A stretch of DNA of 64,000 nucleotides. Origin: Taxillus chinensis. Lineage: Eukaryota > Streptophyta > Magnoliopsida > Santalales > Loranthaceae. Below the pieces are notes generated by a model that did not search any database, was not told the origin of the DNA, and saw only the letters and a list, made by a program, of their open reading frames with translations. The stretch is from positions 2,302,826 to 2,366,825 of the forward strand of contig CM042090.1 of assembly GCA_023512835.1 (NCBI GenBank). The letters are read 5' to 3'. The position numbers and the translations under genes are program-made. Shown here one piece after another: positions 49,347 to 60,653 of the stretch (its first letter is position 1; each line of letters starts with the position of its first letter).

Positions 49347-50501
49347 TGTTGGATCAAACCCGAATTTGGATAATCTTTGTTAAAGCCTTATGTAATTTGA
49401 TCCCGAGATCTTTTGTGTTTATTTGATCATTGCGGAAGGTATGTCACTAACCCAAAGATGCACTCGTGAGAGCAAAGCTAAGGACAGGATACATAATCCT
49501 GATCCGGACAAGAGTTAGTGTCGTCAAACACTTGGTAAATAACCAAGTAACAATACATACGGAATAAGGAACAATCCTACGGACTAAGAACTTAAAGGAT
49601 AAGTGCGGAGTAAGGAAAATAAGTGCGGAGTAAGGAAAATAAGTGCGGAGTAAGGAAAATAGATGCGGAGTAAGGAATCCGTACTTATTACTCGCCCGGA
49701 GTAAGGAACTTACATACGGAGTAAGGAACTTACATGCGGAGTAAGGAACTTACATACGGAGTAAGGAACTTACATGCGGAGTAAGGAACTTACATGCGGA
49801 GTAAGGAACGCGACACGGACTAAGGATTCTAGTACTGAATAGATACGGAGTAAGCAACCACTGACACGGAGTAAGGTTCCGAGCTTCATTAACTACGGAG
49901 TAAGGAAAATTACACCGGACCAAGAAGACACTGCTCCAACAAAACCGCATTTAAAGTTATCGGCTCGTCTTGTCCCGATGTAAGACGAATGCATTTAGAA
50001 CAAGAAGAATCTTACACGTGGATCATCCGGATATGTGGACACAACCTTAATTGTATCTCGGAACTCACAAAGACACTTATACTCTTCAAATCCAAGATCT
50101 TGAGCTCCACAATCCACAGCAGTCAAGGCAGGACAGATACGAGGGATAGTTAGTGCGGAACGCATTCCGGAACTTCAAGTTCCAAGGTTGTCTCTTAGGA
50201 ATGTTTTGTATAAATATTCATACTTATACTTCATGTATAGAAGTGCTAAGCAGGGCAAAAACTAGAAAAGGAACTTGGCTAGTGTGTGAGTTCATAATTG
50301 TAAACAGAGTGTAAGAGAGTGTTTGCTTTATTTTGTTGTAATCACCTTGTGATAATAAAACAAAATACTTCCACTATCCTGGTTATCTTCCGCAGTGATT
50401 CTATCACTTAAACTAGATAAGTCTTTGTGTCTTGAGAGAAAAGAAAGAGTTCGAATAAGAGCCTATTCACCCCCCCCCCCTTAGGCTCCAAGGGACCATC
50501 A
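49347..50501 (+). repeat. 3' LTR of the Sirevirus-like element
   Basis: 1155 bp, about 2% different from the 5' LTR; many differences are one-base gains or losses. It includes the same minisatellite (about 49602-49905). It is followed by AATAATAATA, which contains the AATAA duplication. Confidence 0.9.
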
Positions 50502-50521
50502 AATAATAATATAAATTGTAA

Positions 50522-50560
<39 letters not shown>

Positions 50561-51069
50561 TATAATCCATTATAATAATTAATAATAACGTTATGATTAA
50601 TATTTACAATCTCAACATTAAAATATTTATAGTAACAATAATAATTCCAATGTAAACAACTCAAATATTTAAATAATAATATTAATAATATTAACATCAT
50701 AATAATTGTAAACCTAAAATATTAAAATAATTATAATAATAATAACGTACATCAATAAACCCGAATATTAAAATAATAATAACTCAACGCTCAACTCTAT
50801 TCGGGCCTAGCTTCCACGGGTCTTCACATCCTCCCCACCTTAGGACTTTTCATCCACGAAAAGAAAAGTCATCCACTACGAGGTAGCACTTCCCCGGCTA
50901 ACAAAAGTATGCACAACTTAGCTCTAATTAACATGATAGACAAAACGACGCCCACAAACAAGGTAACCAACGGCACAACAACATACGCAACTCAAAGATA
51001 TTAACAACCATAAGCACAACAAACAAACAACAAGGTTAACTACCTTAATGCATGATGAAGATCTTGAGA

Positions 51070-52200
51070 AGTTCCTCTCTCCATTGATCTGGCTCATTAG
51101 TTTGCTCATCTTTTGGGCCCTTCAGTCATCTCAGTTCCAAGCAGCTCTCCTAAACCGTCTCCATATGTCGAGCCTAATTCTTCTCTACCACAGTCCCCTC
51201 CATGGCATTTTGCTCGCCAAACTTCTCAATGGGTGGCTAGCAAATGGGCACGGGAGAGCATTTAGCGGGGTCAGGCGGACCCACTTGCTTTTTGGACCTT
51301 AATTGATGTTTTTATGCCACCTGTGATTACCACCCCCGCTGCTTAGGAGGCTTATCATGATTATTACTAAAACTCTATTGAGTCTTGGCGTTCCACGGGA
51401 TACACCCAATATGTTTCCCCTTCCAGTCTACAAAAGCTCACTGAACCTCCGAATTGGTTTGACACATTGGATATAAGTACTTTTGTCTATGTCGTCAAAC
51501 GGGCCATTGCACAACACCTAGACCTATTTCCTTTGGCTGAGGTCTTTGAGATTCTTCCCACTTTGCATAACTTTCCGCTGACACAAACCGCCACCATTTG
51601 CCAATATATTGGCAGCCAGTAGACCCGTTTTAAGCCATGGGTCAATTTGGATTTTGTGCTCATTCCTGTGCACATCATTAATCATTTTGTGATGCTCCGC
51701 ATTAATTTTACTGCTATAGCGATCAAACTGTTTGATCCTTTCACCGAACCTAATCCTAATGCACGGGCCAATCAATTGGTTCAGGGTCTTTGTCTCAATC
51801 TTCATCAGGCCCTACAGGAATCCAACTTTTATGCCCAATGTGGGTGCTATCCTGTTCAGTCCTTTCTCCCATTATTCATCCGGTGTGACGTCCCTCAGTA
51901 GCCAAATTCAGATAGTTGTGGAGCCTTTGTTTGCTACTATCTCCTGGCCTGTATCGAGTCTCATGCTGGTCGTTGGATTGCTTACAAATATGAAACCTTC
52001 CCTCCTGAGGCTGTCCATGAGATGGTGGCTCAATTCATCTTTCATTTAAGCCATCCTGTTGATTTTGGTATGCCTTCTGCTCCTTTTTGTTCTACTTTTG
52101 CATGGGGACCATGCTTTCTTCTATGTTTGGGGGAGGCGTTGCCTTGCTTTCACTTGCCTTGCATCCTGTTTATGTTTGTGTAATTGTCTGTTATTTTAAA
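51070..52200 (+). pseudogene. Athila accessory ORF, ULP1/C48 peptidase-like C-terminal part
   Basis: It continues the accessory ORF after the gypsy LTR fragment. Landmarks in order are LTEPPNWFDTLDISTFVYVV (51430 on), FVLIPVHIINHFVMLRINF with a candidate catalytic His (51652 on), IKLFDPF with a candidate Asp, and PNSDSCGAFVCYYLLACIES with the candidate Cys (51903 on). The tail reads FPPEAVHEMVAQFIFHLSHP. This order fits a ULP1-type SUMO-protease fold, as in the Sirevirus element. A stop before PNSD (51899-51901) and others upstream break it. The role in the element is not known; I infer a peptidase-like accessory protein. Confidence 0.6.
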
Positions 52201-53335
52201 CAAAAAAAATACCAAAACCAAATCTCTGCATGTATGTTGTTGACTCAGTAGCTAATAACTGAAGAATATGCTAGTCTCTTATTGTGGCTTGAGATGTGAA
52301 ATTGGTGTTAATGATAATGTTTTAGGCCTTTACATAACTTTTTAGTTGATTAGAATGAGATCATCACATGTATGAGTTAACAACTTGGGTTAGCTAAGGT
52401 CGTAAATTTTTAAAGTCATTACCTTCCGTCCCTTGGAATTGTGTGTTATTGAGAGAAACAATTTGTCACCATCATTGTTCTTTTTGTGTGATTATATCCC
52501 CTGGTTGATGAGCTTAGATAAATACAGTGTTAGTGGGCTGTGGTGATTGGGTTAGTGGTTGATTGGCTAAACTAAAGCTATAGGTTGCATTGATGTGAAA
52601 CATTCAAGTTTATGCTTATTTTCTGAGATTATTTCCAAAAAAAAAAAAAGGCAATTGTGTTCAAGTTATGGGCAATAAATATGTAGCCCATTTTTGTAAT
52701 TCTCTTTTAAGTGGCAATTATGTAAATAAGGATTGCTTATGTAAACTTGTGTGGCATTAATTCAGCCTAGAGCTCTATTTTTATTATACCCCCCATGTTC
52801 GTTCAATTTAGTATTCCACTCATGAAGTAGAATAGGAAGTTCTTTGTGTAGTGTTAGCTTCAAGCATCACTTGGATAATTCACCTCTTAATGTGACTATG
52901 GTGAAAGTTAAGGATTGTGGTAAGATATGATCAATCACCACAGTATAAACTGCATGTATTTTTCTAAGGTCTGAAAACCCTTGGGGATAAGGAGTGTGAG
53001 TGATGGGAGGATAATCCTTTGAGTGAGGTTGCTTTGTTTCCACTGTGAGAATTCCAAGGGATTGTTGGTATTGCTTTAAGTTTTGACAACTTAAACTGTT
53101 CCTTAGTAATTAACTAGGATTATATGTGATTGTTGGACCATGAAACGAGTTAGAATATAAAGTCGCTAAAGCTGCATCATTACATCCTCTACTCTATTAC
53201 ATGTCCATTTACGGTGACAGTATATCCATCGGACATTATCATCTGCATTGTGTTTTTCCTTTTCTTATTTTGCTTTTTATGATTGTGTGTTTCTATTCTC
53301 ACTCGGGACGAGCAAGGTTCAAGTTTGAGGGATTT
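52201..53335 (+). other. Athila 3' non-coding region and polypurine tract
   Basis: Non-coding sequence between the accessory ORF and the 3' LTR. The last bases before the LTR, AAGTTTGAGGGATTT (about 53321-53335), are purine-rich at GAGGGA and serve as a weak polypurine tract. An A13 run lies at about 52636-52648. No gene is supported. Confidence 0.6.
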
Positions 53336-56300
53336 TGATAGTGGTCATTTGAACCACTATTATAGGGCCATTTTGGGTGTGTATTGACATGAATTATACA
53401 TCTTTATCACTCAAAAATGTTTATATTTTCTAACACCCTAACCACCAATTGGAGCTTTTCCTTAGAGTTTTTGCCTGTTTTTCGTGTTATTTATATTAAA
53501 CTCAGGGATTTCTCCATGGAAGCAAGATATTGAGGCAAACAAGAGCTACACAAGAAAAGACGGCCAAGATTGGATTAAAAGACAATTTCACCCGACCAAG
53601 CTAAGCATATTTGGACTACTCAGACCAAAAATAGTCTGGTCAGGTGAACAACTCGTCTGGTTGGGTGAAGGATTTTAACCTGACCAAGTGATATTAATCC
53701 AGAATTCGTTGACTCAAGACTTTTAAGATAACTTTGACTTCTGGTCGGATGAGATTTAAAGATGATTGGGTGAAGATTGTCCGACCAAGTGATGTCATGC
53801 TGGATTCCGTCGATTCAATGCTTTTCAGATAGGTTTATATTTTGGTCAGGTGAGATTTAAGTATGGTCAGGTGAAGGCATGTTCACCCAACCAAGTGGGA
53901 TTTCATCATAATATATTGATTCAAGTATAGCTAGACCATTTTTGCTTCTGGACGGGTGATTTTTGAAGATGGTCAGATGAAGCTTTTGTTCACTAGACCA
54001 AACTGTTTTCTGTTAGATTTGCATTGATTCCAAGCCAAAAGGCACTATTTCCAAGTTTGCAACACGACATCCCACACCTAACATTTTTAATGAGACAGTT
54101 GCACAAGTTGCAGTGGTTTACACCTAAAGGGCTGTGATTAAACTCAGCTGTGAGGATGCATTTTCGTTTTTACTGTTGCCCTAATTTCTAGAGGCTATAT
54201 AAGCTGAGTTTTTGGAAGAGATTGGGGTTGGAAAAATTAGAGAAAAATACAAAAATTTCTTAATCCCCATTGGAGGCCTGATTTCAGGGAGTTTTGGGGG
54301 GATTGGAGCATCTGCAACATTCTGAAACACTATCAACTGGGAGTAAGACATCAAAGGGATCAGATATACCTTCAAACAACCACAATTACCATTTTTCCCC
54401 TTCATTTATGCATAATTTCTCTGTTGTATGTTGTAAACCCAGTATGATAGCTTAAAACCCTTTGATTGGGGTTAGGATAGAATTTAATGTAATGTGTTAA
54501 CTGAAATATTCTGCAAATTCATATTTTCTACCATCTATCTATTGAAAGTCTTGATTATTTGTATGGAATGATATTGGCCATGTTGTTCTATATTTTAGGT
54601 AATTATATAATGGATTGTAAGATGAAATTTAATTACCAGAAACTCAAGATGATCAAACTAGAAATTACATTATATGTGAAAATCAGTGTAAAACCTAGGT
54701 TACTAAATCAAGAGTGGGTGTAATGCTAGCTCTAGATTAAACAATCCAGTACTTAATGGGTCACCTATCTCCATGTTAGGGTGTACACAGAGCTATTGTG
54801 CTTGAAAGCAACTAGCTCATGCATTGTGATTGGTGTCACAGGGTCAAGTTTCCTGCGCCTCTCAACCCATTGCGGCACTTATTTTCTCTATCCACGGTCC
54901 GCTCAGTTTAGCCTTTGAGGGTTGAAGCGCACGTAAATTGGTTCCGCCCTGCCACTGGGCTCATCAGAAGAACGGCTCCAGTTCCCGACCAGTTTGTGTA
55001 TGGATGGCCAAATCCCTTCTTCAACGTCAAGTCCTTGACTAGCGGTGTGCTCCCCCCATTCAACCGGGTCGGCACGTCTGAACTCCGAAGGGGTTCCATC
55101 CGTTTCCCTCTACGAACTGCCTGGAACCTTCCGCTGCACACCATCTATGCTTTCAACCAATCCCTCTCCTTTATGTAGCACGAATACATTCCTAAATCGT
55201 GCCACTGAGAAACGTCCCGCCAGCACCACGCTGCTCGGGTCATGACATTCTCCTCCACTCAATCCTCGCAATGTCCTTGGTGCGTTTGTCGACATCGCTT
55301 CCCCGCAGGCGATGACATCGTTACCTCGACGCCCCTCCCACTCGCCCAATGTCAACAACTTGGACATCGCTTCCCCGTAGGTAGCAACACCTTTACCAAG
55401 ATGCTCTCCCGCTCGCCCAATGTCCAAAGGATAGGAGGCTTCCAAGATCGCTCCGACGTGCTCCTTCGTACTCCCTTGCCCAACTCTGTATCACACTCTA
55501 GGATACTCCAATTCTATGGACGCAAGGCGTGCAAGACACTATCGGTCGACTCACCTCTGTGAGCTCCCACCTTGGGATCACGCTACTCGCGAGAGTGCTC
55601 GGCGAGTCTTCAGGATACGGGCCGATTCGGCTCTGATACCACTTGTCACGGGATCAGGTTTCCTGCGCCTCTCAACCCATTGCGGCACTTAGCTTCTCTA
55701 TCCACGGTCCGCCAAGTTTAGCCTTTGAGGGTTGAAGCACACGTAGACTAGTTTCGCCCTGCCACTAGGCTCATCAGGAGAACGGCTCCAGTTCCCGACC
55801 AGTTTGTGTAAGGATGGCCAAATCCCTTCTTCAACGTCAAGTCCTCGACTAGCGGCGTGCTCCCCGCATTCAACCGGGTTGGCACGTCTGAACTCCGAAG
55901 GGGTTCCATCCGTTTTCCTCCATGAACTGCCTGGAACCTTCCGCTGCGCACCATTTACACTTTCAACCAACCCCTCTCCTTTACGTAGCACGAATACATT
56001 CCTGAATCATGCCACTGAGAAATGTCCTGCCAGCACCACGCTGCTCGGGTCGTGACATTGGGTAATAGATGGAAAACAAAAATAAATATGAATTCTACAG
56101 ATTATGTTATTATTAGAAGAAAATACTTCAAATGAAGTCCTAGCTCCAATCTATTCCTCATTATACAGAAACTATACTTTTAGATTGTTGAATTAAGTTT
56201 AAATTTTCAGAACTGTTTTTATAAATTGAATATTGCAATTTGTTTTTAAACTGGAATCAAAAACCGAAACCAATTTGAGTCATATGAGATAAGGTAGGAT

Positions 56301-56393
56301 TTCTATTCAATTACCTTCCTAGGATTTGATAATTGGACTTAATTATCTATTATATTACTTATGCAATTTTGTACATTTGTAAAACCACGAACA
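53336..56393 (+). repeat. 3' LTR of the Athila-like element
   Basis: It starts TGATAGTGGTC and ends CCACGAACA. Without the TRIM-like insert it is about 1830 bp. It has the same GGTCGGGTGA-type modules as the 5' LTR (53590-54000), now more decayed. It keeps the first 256 bp that the 5' LTR lacks. Confidence 0.85.
54834..56057 (-). mobile_element. Complete TRIM-like element (copy 3) in the Athila 3' LTR
   Basis: It is 1224 bp with 414-bp LTRs at 54834-55247 and 55644-56057 and 4-bp duplications TTGG (54830-54833, 56058-56061). The empty site is seen in the other Athila LTR near 19860, which reads GTGATTAGGTAATAG. It has the same layout as copy 2: initiator-Met primer site just inside the right LTR and purine tract inside the left LTR. 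No coding capacity. Confidence 0.9.
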
Positions 56394-56429
56394 CGCTAAT
56401 ATAGTCGACATTACGCATAAATTTTTTTG

Positions 56430-56569
56430 ATCTGCTATAGTCAAGTGTCATACCTGGCAATTAAAGAAATTGCAAAAAGTGGACATTAAACTTTAAGATA
56501 ATAAGTTCTACACTCTCAATGTTGTCACGCCAATTCAACTGAAAATGGATCGGGAATATAAGGGGGGGG

Positions 56570-56614
<45 letters not shown>

Positions 56615-56947
56615 AAAAAAAAAAGGGAAACAACAAAATTTTGGCTTGAAATGAGTGTCATATTATTTTTAGGGAAAAATCTAGATAAAGTAATAGTCGA
56701 TTCACGTGGTGGTAAGACGCAATTTATTTTGCATACAAAAAGTAAATGGCTGTGCTAATGGAATTTGAAAATCTGCTCTCACCAGCTTAACATTTTATAC
56801 GACACTTGAAATTGGAATACTTTCTGTTTATTTTATTTTATTTTAATTCTTATGCTAATCTAAATATACTACATGGATTGCCATACTAACCTAACCTCCC
56901 TATGCCTGGCATTTTCTGTATCCTCTGCATCCTTACGATCCTTGTTT
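56430..56947 (-). pseudogene. Duplicated exon 3/intron 3 fragment of the downstream gene
   Basis: It matches 58428-58825 over its length, with an extra homopolymer block (see 56562-56613). It covers part of intron 3 and about 57 bp of exon 3 of the minus-strand gene at 57657-60263 (relic of NDAEDAENARHRE). It cannot encode a protein by itself. The copy lies about 0.7 kb beyond the gene's stop codon. Confidence 0.8.
56562..56613. repeat. G10-T42 homopolymer block
   Basis: Ten G then 42 T, followed by GAAAAAAAAAAGGG. The duplicate source at 58530 lacks the block. It may be an assembly artefact or a simple-sequence expansion. Confidence 0.85.
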
Positions 56948-57148
56948 AGATCAAAATTACACTCTAACAAAATTGCAATCATTCTCTTTTTATCAGCCAT
57001 ATATATATATATATATATATATCAGTGTATTAAGCAGGTGGGTAAATCTCATCCGTATATTTCCCTTTAAATATTAGTAAAAAAAGATTCATGCACCTTT
57101 CATGTTTACTAACTGCCTGAAAACACTTACAACCAAATTTTCTTTTCT

Positions 57149-57191
<43 letters not shown>

Positions 57192-57656
57192 TGATAATTT
57201 AAACTTATTTTTCAATAATTCTAAAATCGCTAACATCGTTAAATTATAAGTGCTCGTAAGATTAATTTTTTTAGCTCATATTCCTTTAGATATTCCTTTC
57301 CTCCACCTTCTGCAGTACCATCAATAAAGAATGCAATCAACAATAACAAATCCTCTTCACCAGGAGTTCAATATGGCAGCAGATAGATAATGAAATCAAA
57401 CGGACCTTCAACAGAAGATTCAATAAATATGGCAGCTCGTAGATGATGAAATCAAGCGGAGCGGGCAGCGCATTTACAACCAGCTTTTGAAGCTAAATGT
57501 GAAATTATTAACGCCGGATTTGTTACCTTGTTAACTTCTCAAGAAGACCAAAATGATCCTCTATTCTACTACCAACAAAAAAAACACAATATATAGGGAG
57601 ACTACATGAGAGTAATCTGTTCTACATTATCTGGTAAAAGCTTCCAAGCCATGCCA
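56948..57656 (-). other. Downstream region and likely 3' UTR of the minus-strand gene
   Basis: It has (AT)n runs at about 56999-57021 and 57153-57187. The part next to 57657 is probably the 3' UTR, but I cannot fix the cleavage site. No open frame is supported. Confidence 0.45.
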
Positions 57657-60263
57657 TCAGTAATAGCGACCACTTCCATACAGACGGCCACCAGGGTATG
57701 GGACTCTTGTCTCAGTTCCTCCTTGACTTCTCTCACGGCCAGAGAATTGGCGCCTCTCTTGGTAGGACTCATACTGAGTAGATGAGTATGGTTGATGTGC
57801 TTCTCTAGTGGCAACTGCTGCTGACGCATAATAGTCATGAGCGTCAGCAGCATTACCAGGGTAGTGGCTCATTCTAGTTTGATGGTACTGAAGTAACCTT
57901 GCCTGTGATTCCCTGCGCAGGAATTCTTCCCTCAAACTGGCTTGCCGAACACGAATGGATGACAATTTTTCCTGGTAACTCATGTTTATCTCGACTAGTT
58001 TCTGCAACAGCAGAAAGAAAAAGGTCTGCTTTAGAATCAAAACTGAACTCCAAATGTGAAAGCTAATAATTTGTTTACGAGTGAATGACTGATAGCTTGG
58101 TGTACAATTAAGGACAACAAAATTTTGTTAATTTTGTCTGACAGTGTGCATACTATATCCCCTTTCACTAATAGCTTAATTTTGTAAAATGTTGCTGATG
58201 TGCCATGTTTGTTTACTGCTTTTTTGGTTTTGTTAAACCATGGTTTTGATCACTTCAAAATCAAACAAACCATGATAAAAATCAAACAAACTAAAGGTTT
58301 GGTCATGAAAATCAAACATATACTTAAAACAAAACTTAATTTTATAAAACTAGTTTTAAGACTAAAACTTGACTTTGAATCATATTTTGGTTTGCAAACT
58401 AAACACACCCTAAATCATTAGTTCTTCCAATCTACTAAGTGCCATACCTGGAAATTAAAGAATTTGCAAAAAGCAGACAATGGATCAGGAATATAAAATT
58501 TTGTCGAGTCAATTCAACTGAAAATGGATCAGGAATATAAAATTTTGGCCTGAAATGAGTGTCTAGATAAAGTAACAGTCGATTCACATGGTGGTAAGAA
58601 ACCATTTACTTTGCATACAAAAAGTAAATGGCTGTGCTAATGGAATTTGAAAATATGCTCTCACCAACTTAGCATTTTATACAGCACTTGAAAGATAGTT
58701 TCTGTTTATTTTATTTTATTTTAATTCTTATGCTAATCTAAATATACTACATCGATTGCCATACTAACCTCCCTGTGCCTAGCATTTTCTGCATCCTCTG
58801 CATCGTTACGATCCTTGTTTATTTTCATAATTTCATCAACAAACTTCTGTTCAACACCTTCAAAATTCATTGGTAAAGGACTATCCCCATAGCCAATTTC
58901 CATATCTTGCTCATGAGCTTGAATGCTAGGTTCTTTGTTCCCTTGCCTATCTGTGGCGAGATCTGACATCTGAGCCTGGTTAATAGATTTATTTCCATTG
59001 CCCCCTGGACCTGCATTATTGTAAATGTATAAAATACATATTATATACCATGATTTAAAAAAAGGTTATATGATTTATAAAAGATGCCACCTGGTTTCAA
59101 GAGTACAGCAAGCAAAATTGACAATTGAGAACCAGATAAAAATAGTACAACACAGAATAAGTTATATTTATCCACACAATGTTTTGACATCCAACAAAAT
59201 ACGGGTATGAACAAATGTTAACTACAAATAAAGCATGCCACTAGTGCCTTCTCAAATAAGCAGCAAACTAAATGGCGTTACCAAACTAGAATAAATTACT
59301 ATTTATCAAAACATATTGCTTGCAAATGCAAAGCAACATTTTTATAAACAAAGCTTCCCAAAGACTTTCACTGCCACAGGAGACCAACAATACGAAGAAA
59401 AGTAGACAAAAGCACTGGTCAAAATATAAGGCCACAAACCAATCATGCGCAATTCGTAAGAAAACAGATTTCTTAAAAATTAGCCAATCTCTCAAAAATA
59501 TGCAAGGGTGAATAGATTTAACTACATGGGAATACCATTCTTCATTCACAATTCAAAGAAACCATTAAATCTTAACCACATTGAATTTAATTTAAAATGT
59601 TTTTGGATCTTATTTAAAGATATTTGTTTCTCTCTTTGCCGATAAAACAAAGTTCGTAATCTGGAACATGAATGTAATAATAAGGAAAAAAGAATAGAAT
59701 CTACAGTACATGTGCTGCCTGCCCTTTAGGGTATCCACTGAAGTCCAACATTGCATTCACTAGAACATAGGATCCTAAACATTTTTATCATGCATCAGAC
59801 AGGCCAAATCTCAATAAAAGCTTCTTCAGGTTAGTATTTATGATACCCATAACATTACCAACATTACATAAACATAAAGATAGAGATTAATCTTTTAGAT
59901 CATTAAAGAATATGGAAATTATTTGGATGAACATGAATCGCAAGAAAATTTTCCAATGTTCCCCGCAGTAGTAATAACCACAAAATTTAAAATAACATGT
60001 GAATATTTACAGTACTTGCCCTCATTGTAAGAATGAGATGGCATAGGGCCAGAAACTTTCTGATCATCTCTGCACCACTGCCAACGTCCTGATTTAGAAG
60101 ATAAGCATGACTTGTCTTCCTCGGAAAGATGAGAATCAGGCTGGCGAAGGAAATTATTCAATCTAGCATTCTGTAGCATTCTTTGGTCAGAGTCAGATAT
60201 GTGCTGTCTCTGGGAACCTGAATATCGATTTCCACTGGCTTCATATGGTGCCTGTCTCTTCAT
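57657..60263 (-). CDS. Conserved plant protein of unknown function (coiled-coil, arginine-rich)
   Basis: Coding exons on the minus strand are 60263-60020, 59010-58769 and 58001-57657; the whole gives 276 residues. The start is MKRQAPYEASGNRY just after an acceptor at 60292. The middle has MEIGYGDSPLPMNFEGVEQK and FVDEIMKINKDRNDAEDAEN, then KLVEINMSYQEKLSSIRVRQ and REEFLRRESQARLLQYHQ, a likely coiled coil. The end is Tyr/Arg/Gly-rich (GGRLYGSGRYY). I recognise this pattern from unnamed plant proteins but cannot name a function. The intron after the first coding exon (60019-59011) starts GC; the frame requires it. The other introns use GT-AG. A non-coding exon lies upstream (to 61214). Confidence 0.8.
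59011..60019 (-). other. GC-AG intron of the minus-strand gene
   Basis: On the minus strand the exon ends TACAATGAGG and the intron starts GCAAGTA; it ends AATAATGCAG. Joining 60020 to 59010 gives Y-N-E-G-P-G-G-N in frame, whereas the nearby GT (60015-60014) would give the wrong frame downstream. Confidence 0.7.
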
Positions 60264-60291
60264 CGTATCTGCTTCAAAACTGCCAAGAATC

Positions 60292-60593
60292 CTACCAAAG
60301 AGAAACATTGAAATGAAAATGAAACCCAGTTTAATATATTGGGAGCATGTTTGCATGCCAGAACTTTTAGGATTTCCACGAAACTTTGGAAAAAGGGACA
60401 AGCAGGTAGAAAAACTAAACCCATTCACTTATATTAAGAAATATAGAAAAAGAAATACATCAGTAAGAATAAACCCATGCATTTACATTAAGAAAATGCA
60501 ACCTCAAATGTAGTCATAAAGCTCAGGCACTTCAGATAAAATAACTCAATAGCATTGACACAGCTATGTACCAGGAATATGAATCAAATTGAT

Positions 60594-60653
<60 letters not shown>

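Larger units (their letters stand above)
37933..50501 (+). mobile_element. Sirevirus-like Ty1/copia element with accessory region
   Basis: It is 12,569 bp with LTRs 37933-39086 and 49347-50501 and duplications AATAA on both sides (37928-37932, 50502-50506; these lie in AAT-rich sequence). The initiator-Met primer site is at 39089-39100 and the purine tract before the 3' LTR at 49334-49346. Order is gag, protease, integrase, RT, RNase H, as in copia. VDDIIFGSTN and long LTRs fit the Sirevirus lineage. About 4.5 kb lies between pol and the 3' LTR and carries an accessory ORF. Many stops and single-base shifts break the genes; LTR difference is about 2%. Confidence 0.9.
36201..51069 (-). mobile_element. 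Minus-strand gypsy LTR plus short internal stub, split by a copia element
   Basis: The left end is TGTCACGCCCCC; the LTR's right end is GGTCTTCACA at 50828. Read on the minus strand the LTR starts TGTGAAGACC right after a purine tract (AAGGTGGGGAGGA, 50829-50842), so this is a 3' LTR with about 240 bp of internal sequence (50829-51069). Without the copia insert the LTR is about 2.05 kb. AGTTC occurs at 36196-36200 and 51070-51074 and may be a target duplication, and the host frame reads on across it. But the element lacks its other LTR, so the right border is uncertain. Confidence 0.6.
17949..56393 (+). mobile_element. Athila-like Ty3/gypsy element, 5'-truncated and multiply nested
   Basis: Left LTR 17949-20197 and right LTR 53336-56393 are clearly homologous outside their own insertions. 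The tRNA-Asp primer site follows the left LTR directly, and gag, protease, RT, RNase H and integrase follow in the Ty3/gypsy order, all with Athila-type sequence. After pol comes an accessory ORF. Removing the nested insertions leaves about 12.35 kb, a normal Athila size. The first 256 bp of the left LTR are missing (compare 53336-53591). No 5' target duplication can be checked because of that truncation. Coding regions carry many stops, so the element is inactive. Confidence 0.85.

Noticed and set aside
57602..57853. 83-residue minus-strand frame overlapping the last exon of the unknown gene
   Set aside because: A shifted frame of the real last exon, which reads on through the splice site with conserved sequence.
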